Positions 45,759 through 57,388 are shown, counted from the first letter of the stretch. The stretch is DNA of 64,000 nucleotides from Helicobacter sp. 11S03491-1 (GCF_002272835.1 NZ_MLAO01000004.1:62001-126000); one strand, 5' to 3'. Notes: generated by a model from the letters alone, not told the origin. Program-made: numbers and translations.

Positions 45759-46091
45759 CTAATCTGCCGATGCTAGAGATTTGCTGTCTAAAAAATCTGA
45801 GTTACTAATATACTGTCGGATATTAGCAACTTCTTTTTCTCGAATATCAAATTCATGATCAAAGTAATCTAATTTCTTCTCGAGATTATTTTTATTAAAA
45901 AGCGTTTTATCAAAATCAATAAACCATATATACGCCGAAGCAGAAAAAAGAATAATCAAATAAAATCCTGCTGTAGAAACAATGGTCCAAAATAAAATAA
46001 TTTCAGGATCATCAAATTTGGCTATTCCAAAAGCTAAGCCTAAAAAAAACCCAAAAACAACAGAAAGATTAACATAATTTGTTGGCTTCAT
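45759..46091 (-). CDS. Small membrane protein between flhG and fliA
   Basis: 110 aa with two membrane helices (about 10-25 and 31-55) and a cytoplasmic, charged C-terminal helix (LFNKNNLEKKLDYFDHEFDIREKEVANIRQY). An uncharacterised gene of the same size occupies this position in H. pylori (recalled), so position and pattern are conserved. It is coupled to fliA with no gap and may assist membrane recruitment of flagellar factors, by inference only. Confidence 0.8.
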   Translation of the reverse strand: MKPTNYVNLSVVFGFFLGLAFGIAKFDDPEIILFWTIVSTAGFYLIILFSASAYIWFIDFDKTLFNKNNLEKKLDYFDHEFDIREKEVANIRQYISNSDFLDSKSLASAD

Positions 46092-46099
46092 TTCCTTCC

Positions 46100-46963
46100 T
46101 TACAAATAGCCCAATATCCTTTTAAAAAAGCCTATAAAATTTTCTTTTGATGAATAAAGCACATTTTGTTCCATTTTTGCTGAAATTGCCTTAGCAATAT
46201 GACGCATATCAGATGAAAAATTATTCAAAGGTTCAACTTTGCACAAAAGCTCTCTGTATTTTGTGGATTTTTTTACAGAATTGCTTCCATACAAACAACC
46301 CAAAAGTTCAAGATCCAGAGTAGGTAAGTTCTTCTGTGCAACATTTTTGATTTTGTTAAAAACTCCCATTGCTTCTTTTTGAGAATTAACCATATTGATA
46401 ATCATAAAAAGCTCTTGTTTAATTTTTGAATTAATTTTGATGGTTGCATAGGCATCTGTGATGGCTGCAGGATCGGGAATCGTAACAACTACCACATAAT
46501 CACTTGCGCTCAAAAAAGCTTGAGTTACATCTCCAATCCCAGCCCCTGTATCAATAATCATATAATCTAATTCATCAAGAATACCACTATCTTGGGCAAA
46601 CTCATTTAAGATATCTTGATTGGCATATTTTAATATTTCATCCCCACTATCACCCGGAATTAAATACAGACCTTCTTCAATGGGATAGACCACTTCATCA
46701 AATCTAACTTCTCCTTTGAGCGCATGTAAGATATTTTTTCCCGTTCTAATTCCAAAAATTAAATCCAAATTAGCCAATCCAATATCTGCATCAAAAACTC
46801 CCACCTTATACCCCATTTTAAAAAGAGTATAAGAAAGATTTGCACTAATAGTTGATTTTCCTACGCCACCTTTTCCACTTGTAATAGCAATAAATTTTGT
46901 ATTTCCTTTTTTGACCATTGGAAAGGGTTTCATCAAGGTATCTAAATTGCTGGCTTGATTCAT
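46100..46963 (-). CDS. flhG: Flagellar number regulator FlhG (YlxH, MinD-like ATPase)
   Basis: ParA/MinD-type ATPase that limits flagellar number and, with FlhF, sets their polar position. Deviant Walker A SGKGGVGKST (about 28-37), DADIGLANLDLIFG, and DTGAGIGDVTQAFL (Walker B-like). C-terminal amphipathic membrane-targeting helix near ENFIGFFKRILGYL. 287 aa. The start overlaps the flhF stop by 4 bp (ATGA). Confidence 0.95.
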   Translation of the reverse strand: MNQASNLDTLMKPFPMVKKGNTKFIAITSGKGGVGKSTISANLSYTLFKMGYKVGVFDADIGLANLDLIFGIRTGKNILHALKGEVRFDEVVYPIEEGLYLIPGDSGDEILKYANQDILNEFAQDSGILDELDYMIIDTGAGIGDVTQAFLSASDYVVVVTIPDPAAITDAYATIKINSKIKQELFMIINMVNSQKEAMGVFNKIKNVAQKNLPTLDLELLGCLYGSNSVKKSTKYRELLCKVEPLNNFSSDMRHIAKAISAKMEQNVLYSSKENFIGFFKRILGYL

Positions 46964-48369
46964 TTAGACGCTCGATTAGAATTACTAAAACCATCTAACA
47001 TACAATCTACAAGATAATCATTAGTTGCAACCACCAAATCCATTGGTACTTCTTGACCTACTGAGAGATAACTTACAGGTTTTTTGCTTTCATATACCAA
47101 TGAAAATAAATTTCCCAATCCTCTACTTTCATCAAGTTTGCTAAAAATCAAAGTATCAATATCCAGCTCCCCAAAAGATTGATAAATATCTTTTAAATCC
47201 TCATATTTCGTAGTAGCTGAAAGTACCAGAGTAATATCAATTTTATAATCATTGTGAATAAATTTTTTAAGCATATTGATTTTTTGCTTATCATGTTGGG
47301 AATGCCCGGCAGTATCAACCAAAATATAATCACAATATCGCAAGGTGTCGATCTCTTTGAGAAAATCCTCAGGCTCAATAACGGTCTCGATGCTAATTTT
47401 CATTTTCCTGGCATACCAGGTTAATTGCTCAAGAGCTCCAATTCTGTAAGTATCTAATGTGATAATACCAACTTTGTATTTTTTATCCAACATTTTAGAG
47501 TAACGTGCTGCCAGCTTTGCTAATGTAGTTGTTTTTCCTACTCCTGTAGGACCTACAAGCATAATAATTTTTTTATTCCCCATATCCAAATGCTCACTGC
47601 GACAATAAATCATTTTTCGTAACACCTCACGAAAATACCGCTTAATAGTCAAAGAATTCTCTCTCATTTTTAGGGGCATTAATTCCAAGCTCAATTTCAT
47701 AATTTCATCCAAATGCGCTCGGTTCATACCGCTATTTTTGGCAATACGATAAATTTCTGCAAATTCTTGGGGAATTTGTAGCCCCTCATTTTTAGGTCCT
47801 TTTTCATCCCAAAACATATTTTGAATAAGTTTGATTTTATCATTAATTTTATCAAGTTCGGTTTTAATATGTTTCAACTCTTTGGTATCATTTTGTTGGC
47901 TAAGGGCACGATCTTCTTGTTTTTGGAAAATTTTATTTTCTAATCTCAAATCTAGAGTTTTTGGAGTCTCCGGAATAATGACAGATTCTTTTTTGGGTGG
48001 AGATTTTGGACGCTCCATGCCTGCAATTTTACTAATCTCTCTTACAGCATCAGAAAGCTGGATAGTTACATCTTCATAAGGATTTTTAGAATCCTTTTTC
48101 TTTTTTTCCATGTTTTTTGCCAAAATATCATCTAAACGCTTTTGAACACTATTTTTAGGTTTTATTTCCTCTTCCGGTTGTAATTCAAAAGTGTTCCCTT
48201 CCAACTCATCTGTCTCAACCGCCACAACAATCTCATAGAGTCCCGGTTGAGTCATTGTTTTTTTTCGTATTTCTTTAGTCTTAACCACCAAAGCATCTTC
48301 TCCATGTTTGCTTTGAGCCGTTTTTAAGGCTTGTGCGGCTGTTTCGCCGCCATAAGTATAAAGTTTCAT
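46960..48369 (-). CDS. flhF: Flagellar biosynthesis GTPase FlhF
   Basis: SRP-family GTPase that places the flagellum at the pole and activates flagellar genes. The start is ATG at 48369 (MKLYTYGGETAAQAL, the usual FlhF N-terminus) with AAAGGG 6 nt upstream; the ATG 66 bp earlier lies inside folK. B domain and coil, then the NG GTPase: GPTGVGKTTTLAKLA, ITLDTYRIGALEQL, DTAGHSQHD and SKLDESRGLG. 469 aa. It overlaps folK and flhG by 4 bp on each side. Confidence 0.96.
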   Translation of the reverse strand: MKLYTYGGETAAQALKTAQSKHGEDALVVKTKEIRKKTMTQPGLYEIVVAVETDELEGNTFELQPEEEIKPKNSVQKRLDDILAKNMEKKKKDSKNPYEDVTIQLSDAVREISKIAGMERPKSPPKKESVIIPETPKTLDLRLENKIFQKQEDRALSQQNDTKELKHIKTELDKINDKIKLIQNMFWDEKGPKNEGLQIPQEFAEIYRIAKNSGMNRAHLDEIMKLSLELMPLKMRENSLTIKRYFREVLRKMIYCRSEHLDMGNKKIIMLVGPTGVGKTTTLAKLAARYSKMLDKKYKVGIITLDTYRIGALEQLTWYARKMKISIETVIEPEDFLKEIDTLRYCDYILVDTAGHSQHDKQKINMLKKFIHNDYKIDITLVLSATTKYEDLKDIYQSFGELDIDTLIFSKLDESRGLGNLFSLVYESKKPVSYLSVGQEVPMDLVVATNDYLVDCMLDGFSNSNRASK

Positions 48370-48875
48370 TTTCGTCCCTTTGGGATTAGATATTGCAAAA
48401 ATAAAGGAATCAAAACAGATTCTCTTTGTGTCCATTTTGGATGAGGTATTTTAAGATAAGGATGCTTTAAAATCAAATCATTAAAAAAAATTATATCAAT
48501 ATCTAATGTTCTTGGAGAATTTTTAAACTCTCTTTTTTTAGCCCTTCCAAATCTACGCTCCAAATAAAAAATAAGACCAAATAATTCAACTACAGAAAAA
48601 TTTGTAGAAATTGTAATTGTAGCATTACAAAAATCTTCTTGATTGAGATAGCCAAAAGGAGGATTAATATAAATTGGCGATGAAGAGATGATAATAAAAT
48701 TTTTATTATTACCAAGCCATCTATAAAAATGCTCAAAACTCTTTATGGGATTTTTAATATTACCGCCCAATCCCAGAGTAACAGTATTAGGAAAAATCCT
48801 TGAAGGAGAAATTTTTCTAGGAAATAAACGGGAAAAAACCAGGGATCTCATTTTTGACCACAATGTGAATATCAA
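48366..48875 (-). CDS. folK: 6-hydroxymethyl-7,8-dihydropterin pyrophosphokinase
   Basis: Folate synthesis: pyrophosphoryl transfer from ATP to hydroxymethyl-dihydropterin. Family motifs GLGGNIKNP, SSSPIYINPPFGYLNQEDFCN, RFGRAKKREFKNSPRTLDIDIIFF and HPKWTQRESVLIPL. The start is uncertain: a TTG at 48875 touches the pepQ stop, while an ATG at 48851 lies within 25 bp; the latter is likelier, giving 161 aa. The stop overlaps the flhF start by 4 bp, so a folate gene is coupled to flagellar flhF. Confidence 0.93.
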   Translation of the reverse strand: MIFTLWSKMRSLVFSRLFPRKISPSRIFPNTVTLGLGGNIKNPIKSFEHFYRWLGNNKNFIIISSSPIYINPPFGYLNQEDFCNATITISTNFSVVELFGLIFYLERRFGRAKKREFKNSPRTLDIDIIFFNDLILKHPYLKIPHPKWTQRESVLIPLFLQYLIPKGRK

Positions 48876-49924
48876 AGAATTTGTGCTTTGCCATTTTTTA
48901 CCACCACCAAATCTTCAATACGCACTCCATAATGACCGGGAATATAAATACCCGGTTCTATAGAAAATACCATACCATCTTCAACAATCACCTCACTTCT
49001 TTTAGAAATAAAAGGCAATTCATGAATATCAAGTCCGATACCATGTCCTGTGCTATGAATAAAATATTCTCCATAACCGGATTCTTCTATAACCCCTCTT
49101 GCAATCCCATCAATCTCTTTGCCACTCATCCCACTTCTGAGAAGCTCTATTGTTTTTTCTTGAGCACTCAAAACCGTGTCATAAATCTTCTGTAGCTTTT
49201 TATCTTTAAATTTTTGATGTTTTTTAAAATCAATACCCTCTTTGGTGAAATAAGCTGTTCTTGTCCTGTCTGAGCAATACCGTTTATATTTAATACCTGC
49301 ATCAAAAAGCAAAAGATCTCCATATTTGAGCCTATCTTTTGGACTAGGAAGAGCATGAGGTTTAGCCGCATTACCATTAATACCCAAAATTGGATAAAAA
49401 CTAAGCTCATATTTACCTTGATAACTTAAAAAATTCTTAGCATGATAAAACATTATCTCTTCACTCATTAAATGCCCATATCCATACAAATATTTAGAAA
49501 AATGCTCATAAGCTTGTTCATTAAGCTTTTGTGATTTTTTAATCCACTTGATCTCTTCATCTGTTTTAATGATTCTTTTGAATTGATGGAAGTTAGCAAC
49601 TCCCATAAGATTTATTGAAGATTTTAGCAAGCTTTTTAATTTCTCATAATGAGCGAAAGTCATCTGATTAGGATCAAATAAAATATTTTGTATTGAATTT
49701 TTATTAAAAATACCACAAGCACAAGCAAGCAAGTCATCAGCTTGTATGACTTGAGTATTCTTGGTGTTTTGTTGTGCTTCAAGCGTATAGCGAGAATCTG
49801 TGATAAAAAATTTATCCCCTTGTATATTTAAGACTACAGCATTATCACAACTATAGCCACATTCAAAATATTGGGCATTTTCATCTAAAGTAAGATAAGT
49901 TTCATTATTTATCTTTTTTTTCAT
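48872..49924 (-). CDS. pepQ: Xaa-Pro aminopeptidase (M24)
   Basis: Metallopeptidase that releases N-terminal residues before proline. C-terminal pita-bread fold with the five metal ligands in the expected segments: FDAGIKYKRYCSDRTRT (two Asp), HSTGHGIGLDIHE (His), FSIEPGIY (Glu) and GVRIEDLVVV (Glu). 350 aa; the N-terminal creatinase domain is typical. The start overlaps the aroQ tail by 20 bp. Confidence 0.92.
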   Translation of the reverse strand: MKKKINNETYLTLDENAQYFECGYSCDNAVVLNIQGDKFFITDSRYTLEAQQNTKNTQVIQADDLLACACGIFNKNSIQNILFDPNQMTFAHYEKLKSLLKSSINLMGVANFHQFKRIIKTDEEIKWIKKSQKLNEQAYEHFSKYLYGYGHLMSEEIMFYHAKNFLSYQGKYELSFYPILGINGNAAKPHALPSPKDRLKYGDLLLFDAGIKYKRYCSDRTRTAYFTKEGIDFKKHQKFKDKKLQKIYDTVLSAQEKTIELLRSGMSGKEIDGIARGVIEESGYGEYFIHSTGHGIGLDIHELPFISKRSEVIVEDGMVFSIEPGIYIPGHYGVRIEDLVVVKNGKAQIL

Positions 49925-50444
49925 GTTTAACTTCAGTTTTTGCTTCAGTTTTTATATCTTTTGTTTCAGCCTTTGCTTGCGTAGCCTGAGCTTCTCGGAT
50001 AGAACGTATTTCAGACAAAATCTGCATCATTGCAATGATAGCCATATGATATCCAAATGCGCCAAAACCTGTAATCACACCTGCACAAACAGCGCCTGTA
50101 TAGGTATGTTTTCTATAATCTTCTCGAGCATGAATATTGCTTAAATGTACTTCAATTACAGGAACACCCGCAGCCATAATTGCATCTGCAATAGCAATAG
50201 AAGTATGAGAATAAGCTCCCGAATTGATAATAATCCCTGCATAATCGCTACCTACGCACTCTTGAATTTTGTCAATAATTTCTCCCTCAAAATTGCTTTG
50301 AAAAAAATCAAGAAGAAGATTATTTTGTTGTGCAAATACTTTCATATTTTGATGAATTTGTTCCAAAGTCATATTTCCATAAATTCTAGGATCTCTATGA
50401 CCAAGCATATTTAAATTGGGACCCTGTATGACTAAAACTTTCAT
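49905..50444 (-). CDS. aroQ: 3-dehydroquinate dehydratase type II, with charged C-terminal tail
   Basis: Shikimate pathway: 3-dehydroquinate to 3-dehydroshikimate. GPNLNMLGHRDPRIYG with the catalytic Tyr, SNFEGEIIDKI, NSGAYSHTSIAIADA, EVHLSNIHARE (catalytic His region) and VCAGVITGFGAFGY. The core ends near residue 150. A further 29 residues (QATQAKAETKDIKTEAKTEV and more) form a Lys/Glu/Thr repeat-like tail not needed for catalysis. Together 179 aa, longer than the roughly 146-165 usual. The tail's last codons overlap pepQ. Confidence 0.95.
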   Translation of the reverse strand: MKVLVIQGPNLNMLGHRDPRIYGNMTLEQIHQNMKVFAQQNNLLLDFFQSNFEGEIIDKIQECVGSDYAGIIINSGAYSHTSIAIADAIMAAGVPVIEVHLSNIHAREDYRKHTYTGAVCAGVITGFGAFGYHMAIIAMMQILSEIRSIREAQATQAKAETKDIKTEAKTEVKHEKKDK

Positions 50445-50516
50445 TTTTTCTCCTTTTTAAGTAAAAAAATTTTTTTTATCAATATAGCATAAATATCATT
50501 AAGATACAATGGAAGG

Positions 50517-51208
50517 CTATATAGATGAGTTATTTTTATTTATATCTTGATCGTGAGTGATTTCTTTTTGTTCTTGATTTTTATTTTGTTGTGAGATCTG
50601 TTCGGGTATGCTTGATTCAAAAGGAGGTCCTTTTTTTAAAATCTCTGTAAGTTCTGCAGCTTTTTTAGGATCCATTTTTGACAAAATTTTTCCCATATCT
50701 TGAGCACTCAAAGCAAACAATATACTCGCAGCTTCATCTTGAGGAAGATTTTCTATAATAGGGGCTGCTTTAGAATCTTTCATTTTAGCATAAGTTAATG
50801 CTAATTTATTGTTCTTAGCTCCATTGATTGCTTTGAGTATTTCTTCATTTTTTGTAATAAGATTTTTTATTTTTGTTTCTTTTTCATCATTTATTTGTTT
50901 TGCTTTATTTTCTTGTTCTTGAATTTCTTTGAGTTTCAAACTCAATGCTTTTTCTCTTTCTTTGAGTTTGGCTTCACGTTGATTGAGTATATTTTGTGAT
51001 GCATTTTGAAGAGCTTCGATAGCTTGTTTTTTTTCATCAAGCTGCCTTACTTGATCAATTATTTCATCTTTTCGTGATTCAAAAATCGCATTGCATTCCA
51101 AAAGTTGTTTTGAAGATTGTACTCCATCAGAAACAGAAGAAGAGTCTTCACTAATCCCTTCACCAACAATTAATCCCAATAAAAATAAACTCATCAAAAG
51201 ATTTTTCT

Positions 51209-51212
<4 letters not shown>
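50517..51212 (-). CDS. MotE-like flagellar-associated protein (signal, coiled coil, MgtE-N-type domain)
   Basis: 231 aa. N-terminal signal peptide or anchor (4-20), a long coiled coil (about 55-130, with many Glu/Lys/Gln), then a helical MgtE-N-like module (KAAPIIENLPQDEAASILFALSAQDMGKILSKMDPKKAAELTEIL, about 148-192) and a Gln/Asn-rich tail. This architecture is that of MotE-type proteins linked to motor proteins. It overlaps the FliJ-like gene by 4 bp; in H. pylori the equivalent gene also follows the FliJ-like one (recalled). Direct role in the motor is inferred. Confidence 0.78.
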
Positions 51213-52875
<1,663 letters not shown>

Positions 52876-52886
52876 TTATCCTTCCT

Positions 52887-53735
52887 TCATTTTATTTGCA
52901 TCAAATAATCTACAATATCATCTGTATAAATACCAAATCCACAAGATTGTGTATCTTCAATTTTATATTTTCCTCCCAGCAAAAATGTATGATTTCCCTC
53001 AAACATTCTAAAAACCAAATCGTTATAATACTCAATAGGCGCAAAATCAAGTGGTGAAAAAATTGTTTTTGCATCACTGCAATAACTGGCGCTTTCCAGA
53101 AGTGCTTCCAGTTCGGGTTTTAAGAAATCCGGGGCAATCTTAAGAAAATTTTTCAAATCCTCTTGGGTTTGGATTTTTAATAAATCTCCAAGATATCCTC
53201 CATGTTTTAGAATATCTTCAACTTGCATTTTTTGAAATACTCCTATATTTATCCCCAAATCTTTGGCACATAATTTTAAAATCTTGACATTAGAAACTTG
53301 CAAAATAGGGCTAATGCCTAATTTTTTCATAATTTCTACGCTCAAGCACAATATTTTTGGCATTTCTTCCACATCCAGACATTCAGCCCCTATCTGGTGT
53401 ATCTCATTGGTAGGATAACTAAAAACAGGTTGGATATAAAACCATTTTTTTTGATTCGTACTCCTGCCTAAACGCTTTGTAATAATTCTAATAGCATCAA
53501 TTGTTGTATCATACCTTAAAGATATTTGATGATTATTTTGAGAACTCAACCGAATAATATTGCGGTTAGAAAAATTTTTTTGATGTTCAAGGTACACAAA
53601 TGATGGCGTCAAAATTTCTTCAAAGTTATTGTGATAAAAAATTTCACAAACCATATTTTCAATTTGACGTTTAAGTTTAGCCGAAGCACCAAAATGAAGT
53701 TTCGTTCCTTGAGGAATTTCGTGTTCTAAAATCAT
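52887..53735 (-). CDS. hisZ: HisZ-like ATP phosphoribosyltransferase regulatory subunit
   Basis: HisRS-paralogue that activates short-form HisG in histidine synthesis. Class II synthetase-like core: QIENMVCEIFYHNNFEEILTPSFVYLEH, ISLRYDTTIDAIRIITKRLGR, FYIQPVFSYPTNEIHQIGAECLD, and a late HTFLLGGKY. It lacks the HisRS C-terminal anticodon domain; at 282 aa this is shorter than HisRS and fits HisZ. H. pylori cannot make histidine, so this gene argues for a different Helicobacter. HisG is not in the window. Between prs, which makes its substrate PRPP, and purA. Confidence 0.85.
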   Translation of the reverse strand: MILEHEIPQGTKLHFGASAKLKRQIENMVCEIFYHNNFEEILTPSFVYLEHQKNFSNRNIIRLSSQNNHQISLRYDTTIDAIRIITKRLGRSTNQKKWFYIQPVFSYPTNEIHQIGAECLDVEEMPKILCLSVEIMKKLGISPILQVSNVKILKLCAKDLGINIGVFQKMQVEDILKHGGYLGDLLKIQTQEDLKNFLKIAPDFLKPELEALLESASYCSDAKTIFSPLDFAPIEYYNDLVFRMFEGNHTFLLGGKYKIEDTQSCGFGIYTDDIVDYLMQIK

Positions 53736-53742
53736 ATTTTTC

Positions 53743-54672
53743 CTAAATAAAAAGTGAATTAACGCTTTCGTTGTGATAAATTCTTCTAATCACTTCTGCA
53801 AACAATGGAGCCACACTCAATACTGTAATTTTAGGGCATTGCTGTCTCAAGGGAATAGAATTACTCACCACTACTTCATCAAGAGAACTTTTTTGAATCC
53901 TCTCAATCGCAGGACCACTCAAAACCGGATGTGTCCCCAATGCCATCACAGAATTAGCTCCTTTGGCTTTCAAAACATCTGCAGCTTTACACATCGTACC
54001 GGCTGTATCAATCATATCATCTACAAGAATAACATCTTTGTCCTTAACATTTCCAATAATATTCATTACTTCACTGATATTCGCCTTTTCACGTTTTTTA
54101 TCTACAATTACCAAATCCAATCCCAGTTGATCGGCAAAATATCTTGCTCTTGAAACACCCCCAATATCCGGACTGGCAATAATGGGATTTTTAAATTTTT
54201 TGGCACGAATATAATCCCTAAAAATAATCGAACCATATAAATTATCCACAGGAACATCAAAAAAACCTTGAATTTGTCCTGCATGTAAATCCATGGTAAT
54301 CACACGATCAATCCCGGCGCTTTGCATCAAATTAGCAACAAGTTTAGCTGTTATGGGGACTCTTGGAGCAGCCTTACGATCTTGTCTTGCATAACCAAAA
54401 TAAGGAATTACGGCATTAATTGAACTTGCAGAACTCCGTTTAAATGCATCAGTCATAATCAAAAGCTCCATAAGATTATCATTGGTCGGTGCACAAGTGG
54501 GTTGTACAATAAACACATCTTTGCCTCGCACTGATTCGCTAATTTGAACATTAATTTCTCCATCACTAAAACGATTGACCGTTGCTTTTGAAATTACTGC
54601 ATCAAGATGTTTAGCCAGCTCTTTAGTAAAAATTGGGTGAGCACTCCCTGTAAAAATCTTAAATCCTCGCAT
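53743..54672 (-). CDS. prs: Ribose-phosphate pyrophosphokinase
   Basis: Makes PRPP for purine, pyrimidine, histidine and NAD synthesis. [28 protein letters not shown]-site [28 protein letters not shown], and the PRPP loop [14 protein letters not shown]. 309 aa. First gene of the long run; its PRPP feeds the adjacent HisZ/HisG step. Confidence 0.97.
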   Translation of the reverse strand: MRGFKIFTGSAHPIFTKELAKHLDAVISKATVNRFSDGEINVQISESVRGKDVFIVQPTCAPTNDNLMELLIMTDAFKRSSASSINAVIPYFGYARQDRKAAPRVPITAKLVANLMQSAGIDRVITMDLHAGQIQGFFDVPVDNLYGSIIFRDYIRAKKFKNPIIASPDIGGVSRARYFADQLGLDLVIVDKKREKANISEVMNIIGNVKDKDVILVDDMIDTAGTMCKAADVLKAKGANSVMALGTHPVLSGPAIERIQKSSLDEVVVSNSIPLRQQCPKITVLSVAPLFAEVIRRIYHNESVNSLFI

Positions 54673-54836
54673 ATAAAACCAACCCTACAATATATTTTAT
54701 AAAATTATACAAAGATAACACTTAAAGCCTTGCTTAGAGATTTGAAAAAATTTAATTAATAATTTTTATCGTTTATTTATTTTTATTGATTATACTTACT
54801 CTGTTTAACAACTACATTCTAACAAAAGGATACACA

Positions 54837-56282
54837 ATGAAAAATGTTACACTGACAAATGCCACGGGGACACCAATTGGCAACAACCAAAATTCTCTTA
54901 CTATGGGACCTAGAGGTCCTATGTTGTTACAAAATACTTGGTTTTTAGAAAAATTAGCTCACTTTGATCGTGAAAGAATTCCGGAAAGAGTTGTTCATGC
55001 TAAAGGCAGCGGTGCTTATGGAGTATTGAGGATAACTAATGATATTACCAAATACACGAAAGCAAAAATATTTAATAAAATAGGCAAAGAAACTCCTTGT
55101 TTTTTTAGATTCTCAACCGTTGCAGGAGAGCGTGGCGCAGCAGATGCAGAAAGAGATCCCAGAGGGTTTGCCATGAAATATTATACAGAAGAAGGAAATT
55201 GGGATTTGGTAGGAAATAATACACCTGTATTTTTTGTGCGCGATCCTCTTAAATTTCCTGATTTTATCCATACTCAAAAACGAGATCCCAAGACAAATCT
55301 AAGAAATGCCACTTATGCTTGGGATTTCTGGAGCCTGCATCCTGAATCTCTCCATCAAGTAACCATCACAATGAGCGACCGTGGTATCCCAAAAAGCTAT
55401 CGTCATATGCACGGATTTGGAAGCCATACTTTTAGTTTTATCAATGATAAAAATGAAAGATTTTGGGTAAAATTTCATTTCAAAACTATGCAAGGGATTG
55501 AAAATCTTACCAATCAAGAAGCAGGGGCACTCATAGCTAATGATAGAGAATCTCATCAAAAAGATTTGTATGAAAGCATTCAAAAAGGTGATTTTCCAAA
55601 ATGGAGAATGTGTGTGCAAATCATGAGTGAAGCAGAAGCAAAAACTTATCGATTCCATCCGTTTGATCTCACAAAAACCTGGAGTCAAAAAGATTATCCC
55701 CTCATTGAAGTAGGTATTGTAGAGCTTAATAAAAATCCTGAAAATTATTTTGCAGAAGTAGAACAAGCTGCTTTTAACCCTGCAAATATAGTCCCCGGAA
55801 TTGGCTATAGTCCTGATAGAATGCTTCAAGGAAGATTATTTTCTTATGGAGATACCCAAAGATACCGATTGGGCATCAACCACACACAACTTCCTGTAAA
55901 TGCCCCAAAATGTCCATTCCATACAACCTCTCGTGATGGATACATGCAAAATGGAAATCATGGCGATATGATTAATTACAATCCCGGCTCTCTTCCCGGT
56001 TATCAAGAAGATCCCAATGCAAGAGAACCAAAACTTGATCTAAGCAAACTGGAACAAGAAACAACTATTTATGACTACGATTACAGAGAAGAAGACGATG
56101 ACTACTACACACAACCCGGAGATCTGTATCGTCTCATGAGTGCAGAAGAAAAAGAAAGGCTTTGCCAAAACATCAAAGCAGCCATGGAAGGAGTGCCCAC
56201 AGAAATCAAAAAACGTCAAATTGAACATTTCAAAAAAGCTGACCCTGCCTATGGCAAAAGAATTGCAGAACTCGTCCTCTAA
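54837..56282 (+). CDS. katA: Monofunctional heme catalase
   Basis: Destroys hydrogen peroxide; clade III small-subunit catalase. Start at [11 protein letters not shown] with AAAAGGA 7 nt upstream; an ATG 51 bp earlier would only extend into a non-conserved leader. Catalytic His54 ([12 protein letters not shown]), Asn127 ([14 protein letters not shown]) and proximal heme ligand Tyr337 ([14 protein letters not shown]) are all present, as is the [23 protein letters not shown] signature. 481 aa. TATACT -10-like element upstream. Confidence 0.97.
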   Translation: MKNVTLTNATGTPIGNNQNSLTMGPRGPMLLQNTWFLEKLAHFDRERIPERVVHAKGSGAYGVLRITNDITKYTKAKIFNKIGKETPCFFRFSTVAGERGAADAERDPRGFAMKYYTEEGNWDLVGNNTPVFFVRDPLKFPDFIHTQKRDPKTNLRNATYAWDFWSLHPESLHQVTITMSDRGIPKSYRHMHGFGSHTFSFINDKNERFWVKFHFKTMQGIENLTNQEAGALIANDRESHQKDLYESIQKGDFPKWRMCVQIMSEAEAKTYRFHPFDLTKTWSQKDYPLIEVGIVELNKNPENYFAEVEQAAFNPANIVPGIGYSPDRMLQGRLFSYGDTQRYRLGINHTQLPVNAPKCPFHTTSRDGYMQNGNHGDMINYNPGSLPGYQEDPNAREPKLDLSKLEQETTIYDYDYREEDDDYYTQPGDLYRLMSAEEKERLCQNIKAAMEGVPTEIKKRQIEHFKKADPAYGKRIAELVL

Positions 56283-56315
56283 TTTTTTACACTTTCAATA
56301 AAAATCCTCACAAAA

Positions 56316-56346
56316 ATACTCTTAGAAATATTTTTTCTAAGAGTAT
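56316..56346 (+). terminator. 13-bp hairpin after katA
   Basis: ATACTCTTAGAAA / TTTCTAAGAGTAT perfect stem with a TATTT loop, 33 bp after the stop. The following CAAAAATTTTC is not a strong T-run, so this may terminate or stabilise the mRNA. Confidence 0.65.
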
Positions 56347-56458
56347 CAAAAATTTTCTCTATATTTAAAATAAATTTTTTAATTTGATAATTTTTATTAA
56401 TAAATTATTTATATTTTTATATTATATTTTTTAATAATTTTTATTAAAGGATAAATTA

Positions 56459-57388
56459 ATGAAACGTAGAGATTTTATAAAAACCGGCATTCTGGGAACA
56501 GGTATTTTTATAAATGCAAATATAATACAGGCAAATGATTCCAAATCAAAAAAATTCTCTTTAAAATTTTCATATGAGGTCAATTTTGATTCTGCTAAAG
56601 AAATCAAACTTTATATTCCTATGCCGCTAACTACAGATTTTCAACAGCCAAGCAATATGAAAATATGGGGTAATTATGACTTTTATAAAACTTACCGCCA
56701 AAACAATGTTCCTATTATTTATGCCCAATATAGCTTCAAGCCAAAACCAAAAATTATTTCGATACAAACAGATATTTTACTTTCTCCAAGGGCATCCCAA
56801 GAGAATCTGGAGAATCCTGAAAAATTTCTTCAATCTAGTCGATATATTCGCACAGATGGCATAATCAAACAGCTTGCCTCAAAATTTCAAGACAAAAATG
56901 AAGAAAAAACAATCCACAATATCTATGGATACTTAAAGCATCACCTCCATTACCAACAAGCAAAAAATATTGAAGGTATCCGAAATATCCACACCAAAAA
57001 TGCAGCCATCATTTTTCCGGGTGAAAATGTCAGCGCAACAACCCTGTTTGTTTCTTTGTGCAGAGCTTGTAAAATACCTGCCAGAGAAGCACTGGGGATT
57101 GAGTTAGGCAATCCTTCAGCCTCTATTGTCACCAAAGCAGAAGTTTTCTTCAAACAAAATGGTTGGATACCCTATGACATTATTGCCTCTATAAAAAACC
57201 CTCATTATGATGGCAGAGGGAAATGGGAAGAAAATTTTGTTCTTCTAAATTACCAAAAAGATATTCAAATTGAAAAGTATATTATTAGTTCTTTTGGAAG
57301 TGCTTTTGGACTTGTAGATGGAGATAACCTGAATTATTATGAGAATAAAAAATTTATTAAAAATATTTCTTTTAAACATTTAAGTTAA
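56459..57388 (+). CDS. Tat-exported transglutaminase-like protein, catalytically degenerate
   Basis: Twin-arginine signal KRRDFIKTG followed by a hydrophobic stretch to about residue 25. A beta-sandwich part (35-115) precedes a transglutaminase/cysteine-protease-like core (about 150-245). In bacterial relatives the core reads GxC(A/V)D-LFV-LxRaxGIPAR, then a HCRAE segment and GWxPVD. Here the first is GENVSATTLFVSLCRACKIPAR (Asn190 where the nucleophile Cys is), the His segment is missing (TKAEVFF), and only the Asp (240, GWIPYD) is kept. So fold retained, catalysis lost. Downstream of katA but separate, with its own AAAGGA ribosome site. Confidence 0.8.
   Translation: MKRRDFIKTGILGTGIFINANIIQANDSKSKKFSLKFSYEVNFDSAKEIKLYIPMPLTTDFQQPSNMKIWGNYDFYKTYRQNNVPIIYAQYSFKPKPKIISIQTDILLSPRASQENLENPEKFLQSSRYIRTDGIIKQLASKFQDKNEEKTIHNIYGYLKHHLHYQQAKNIEGIRNIHTKNAAIIFPGENVSATTLFVSLCRACKIPAREALGIELGNPSASIVTKAEVFFKQNGWIPYDIIASIKNPHYDGRGKWEENFVLLNYQKDIQIEKYIISSFGSAFGLVDGDNLNYYENKKFIKNISFKHLS

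Noticed and set aside
55299-55829. 176-codon ORF antisense to katA, and similar long antisense ORFs in thiG, aminotransferase and mutually overlapping frames
   Set aside because: They lie fully inside well-recognised genes, lack ribosome sites and have no protein-family pattern.
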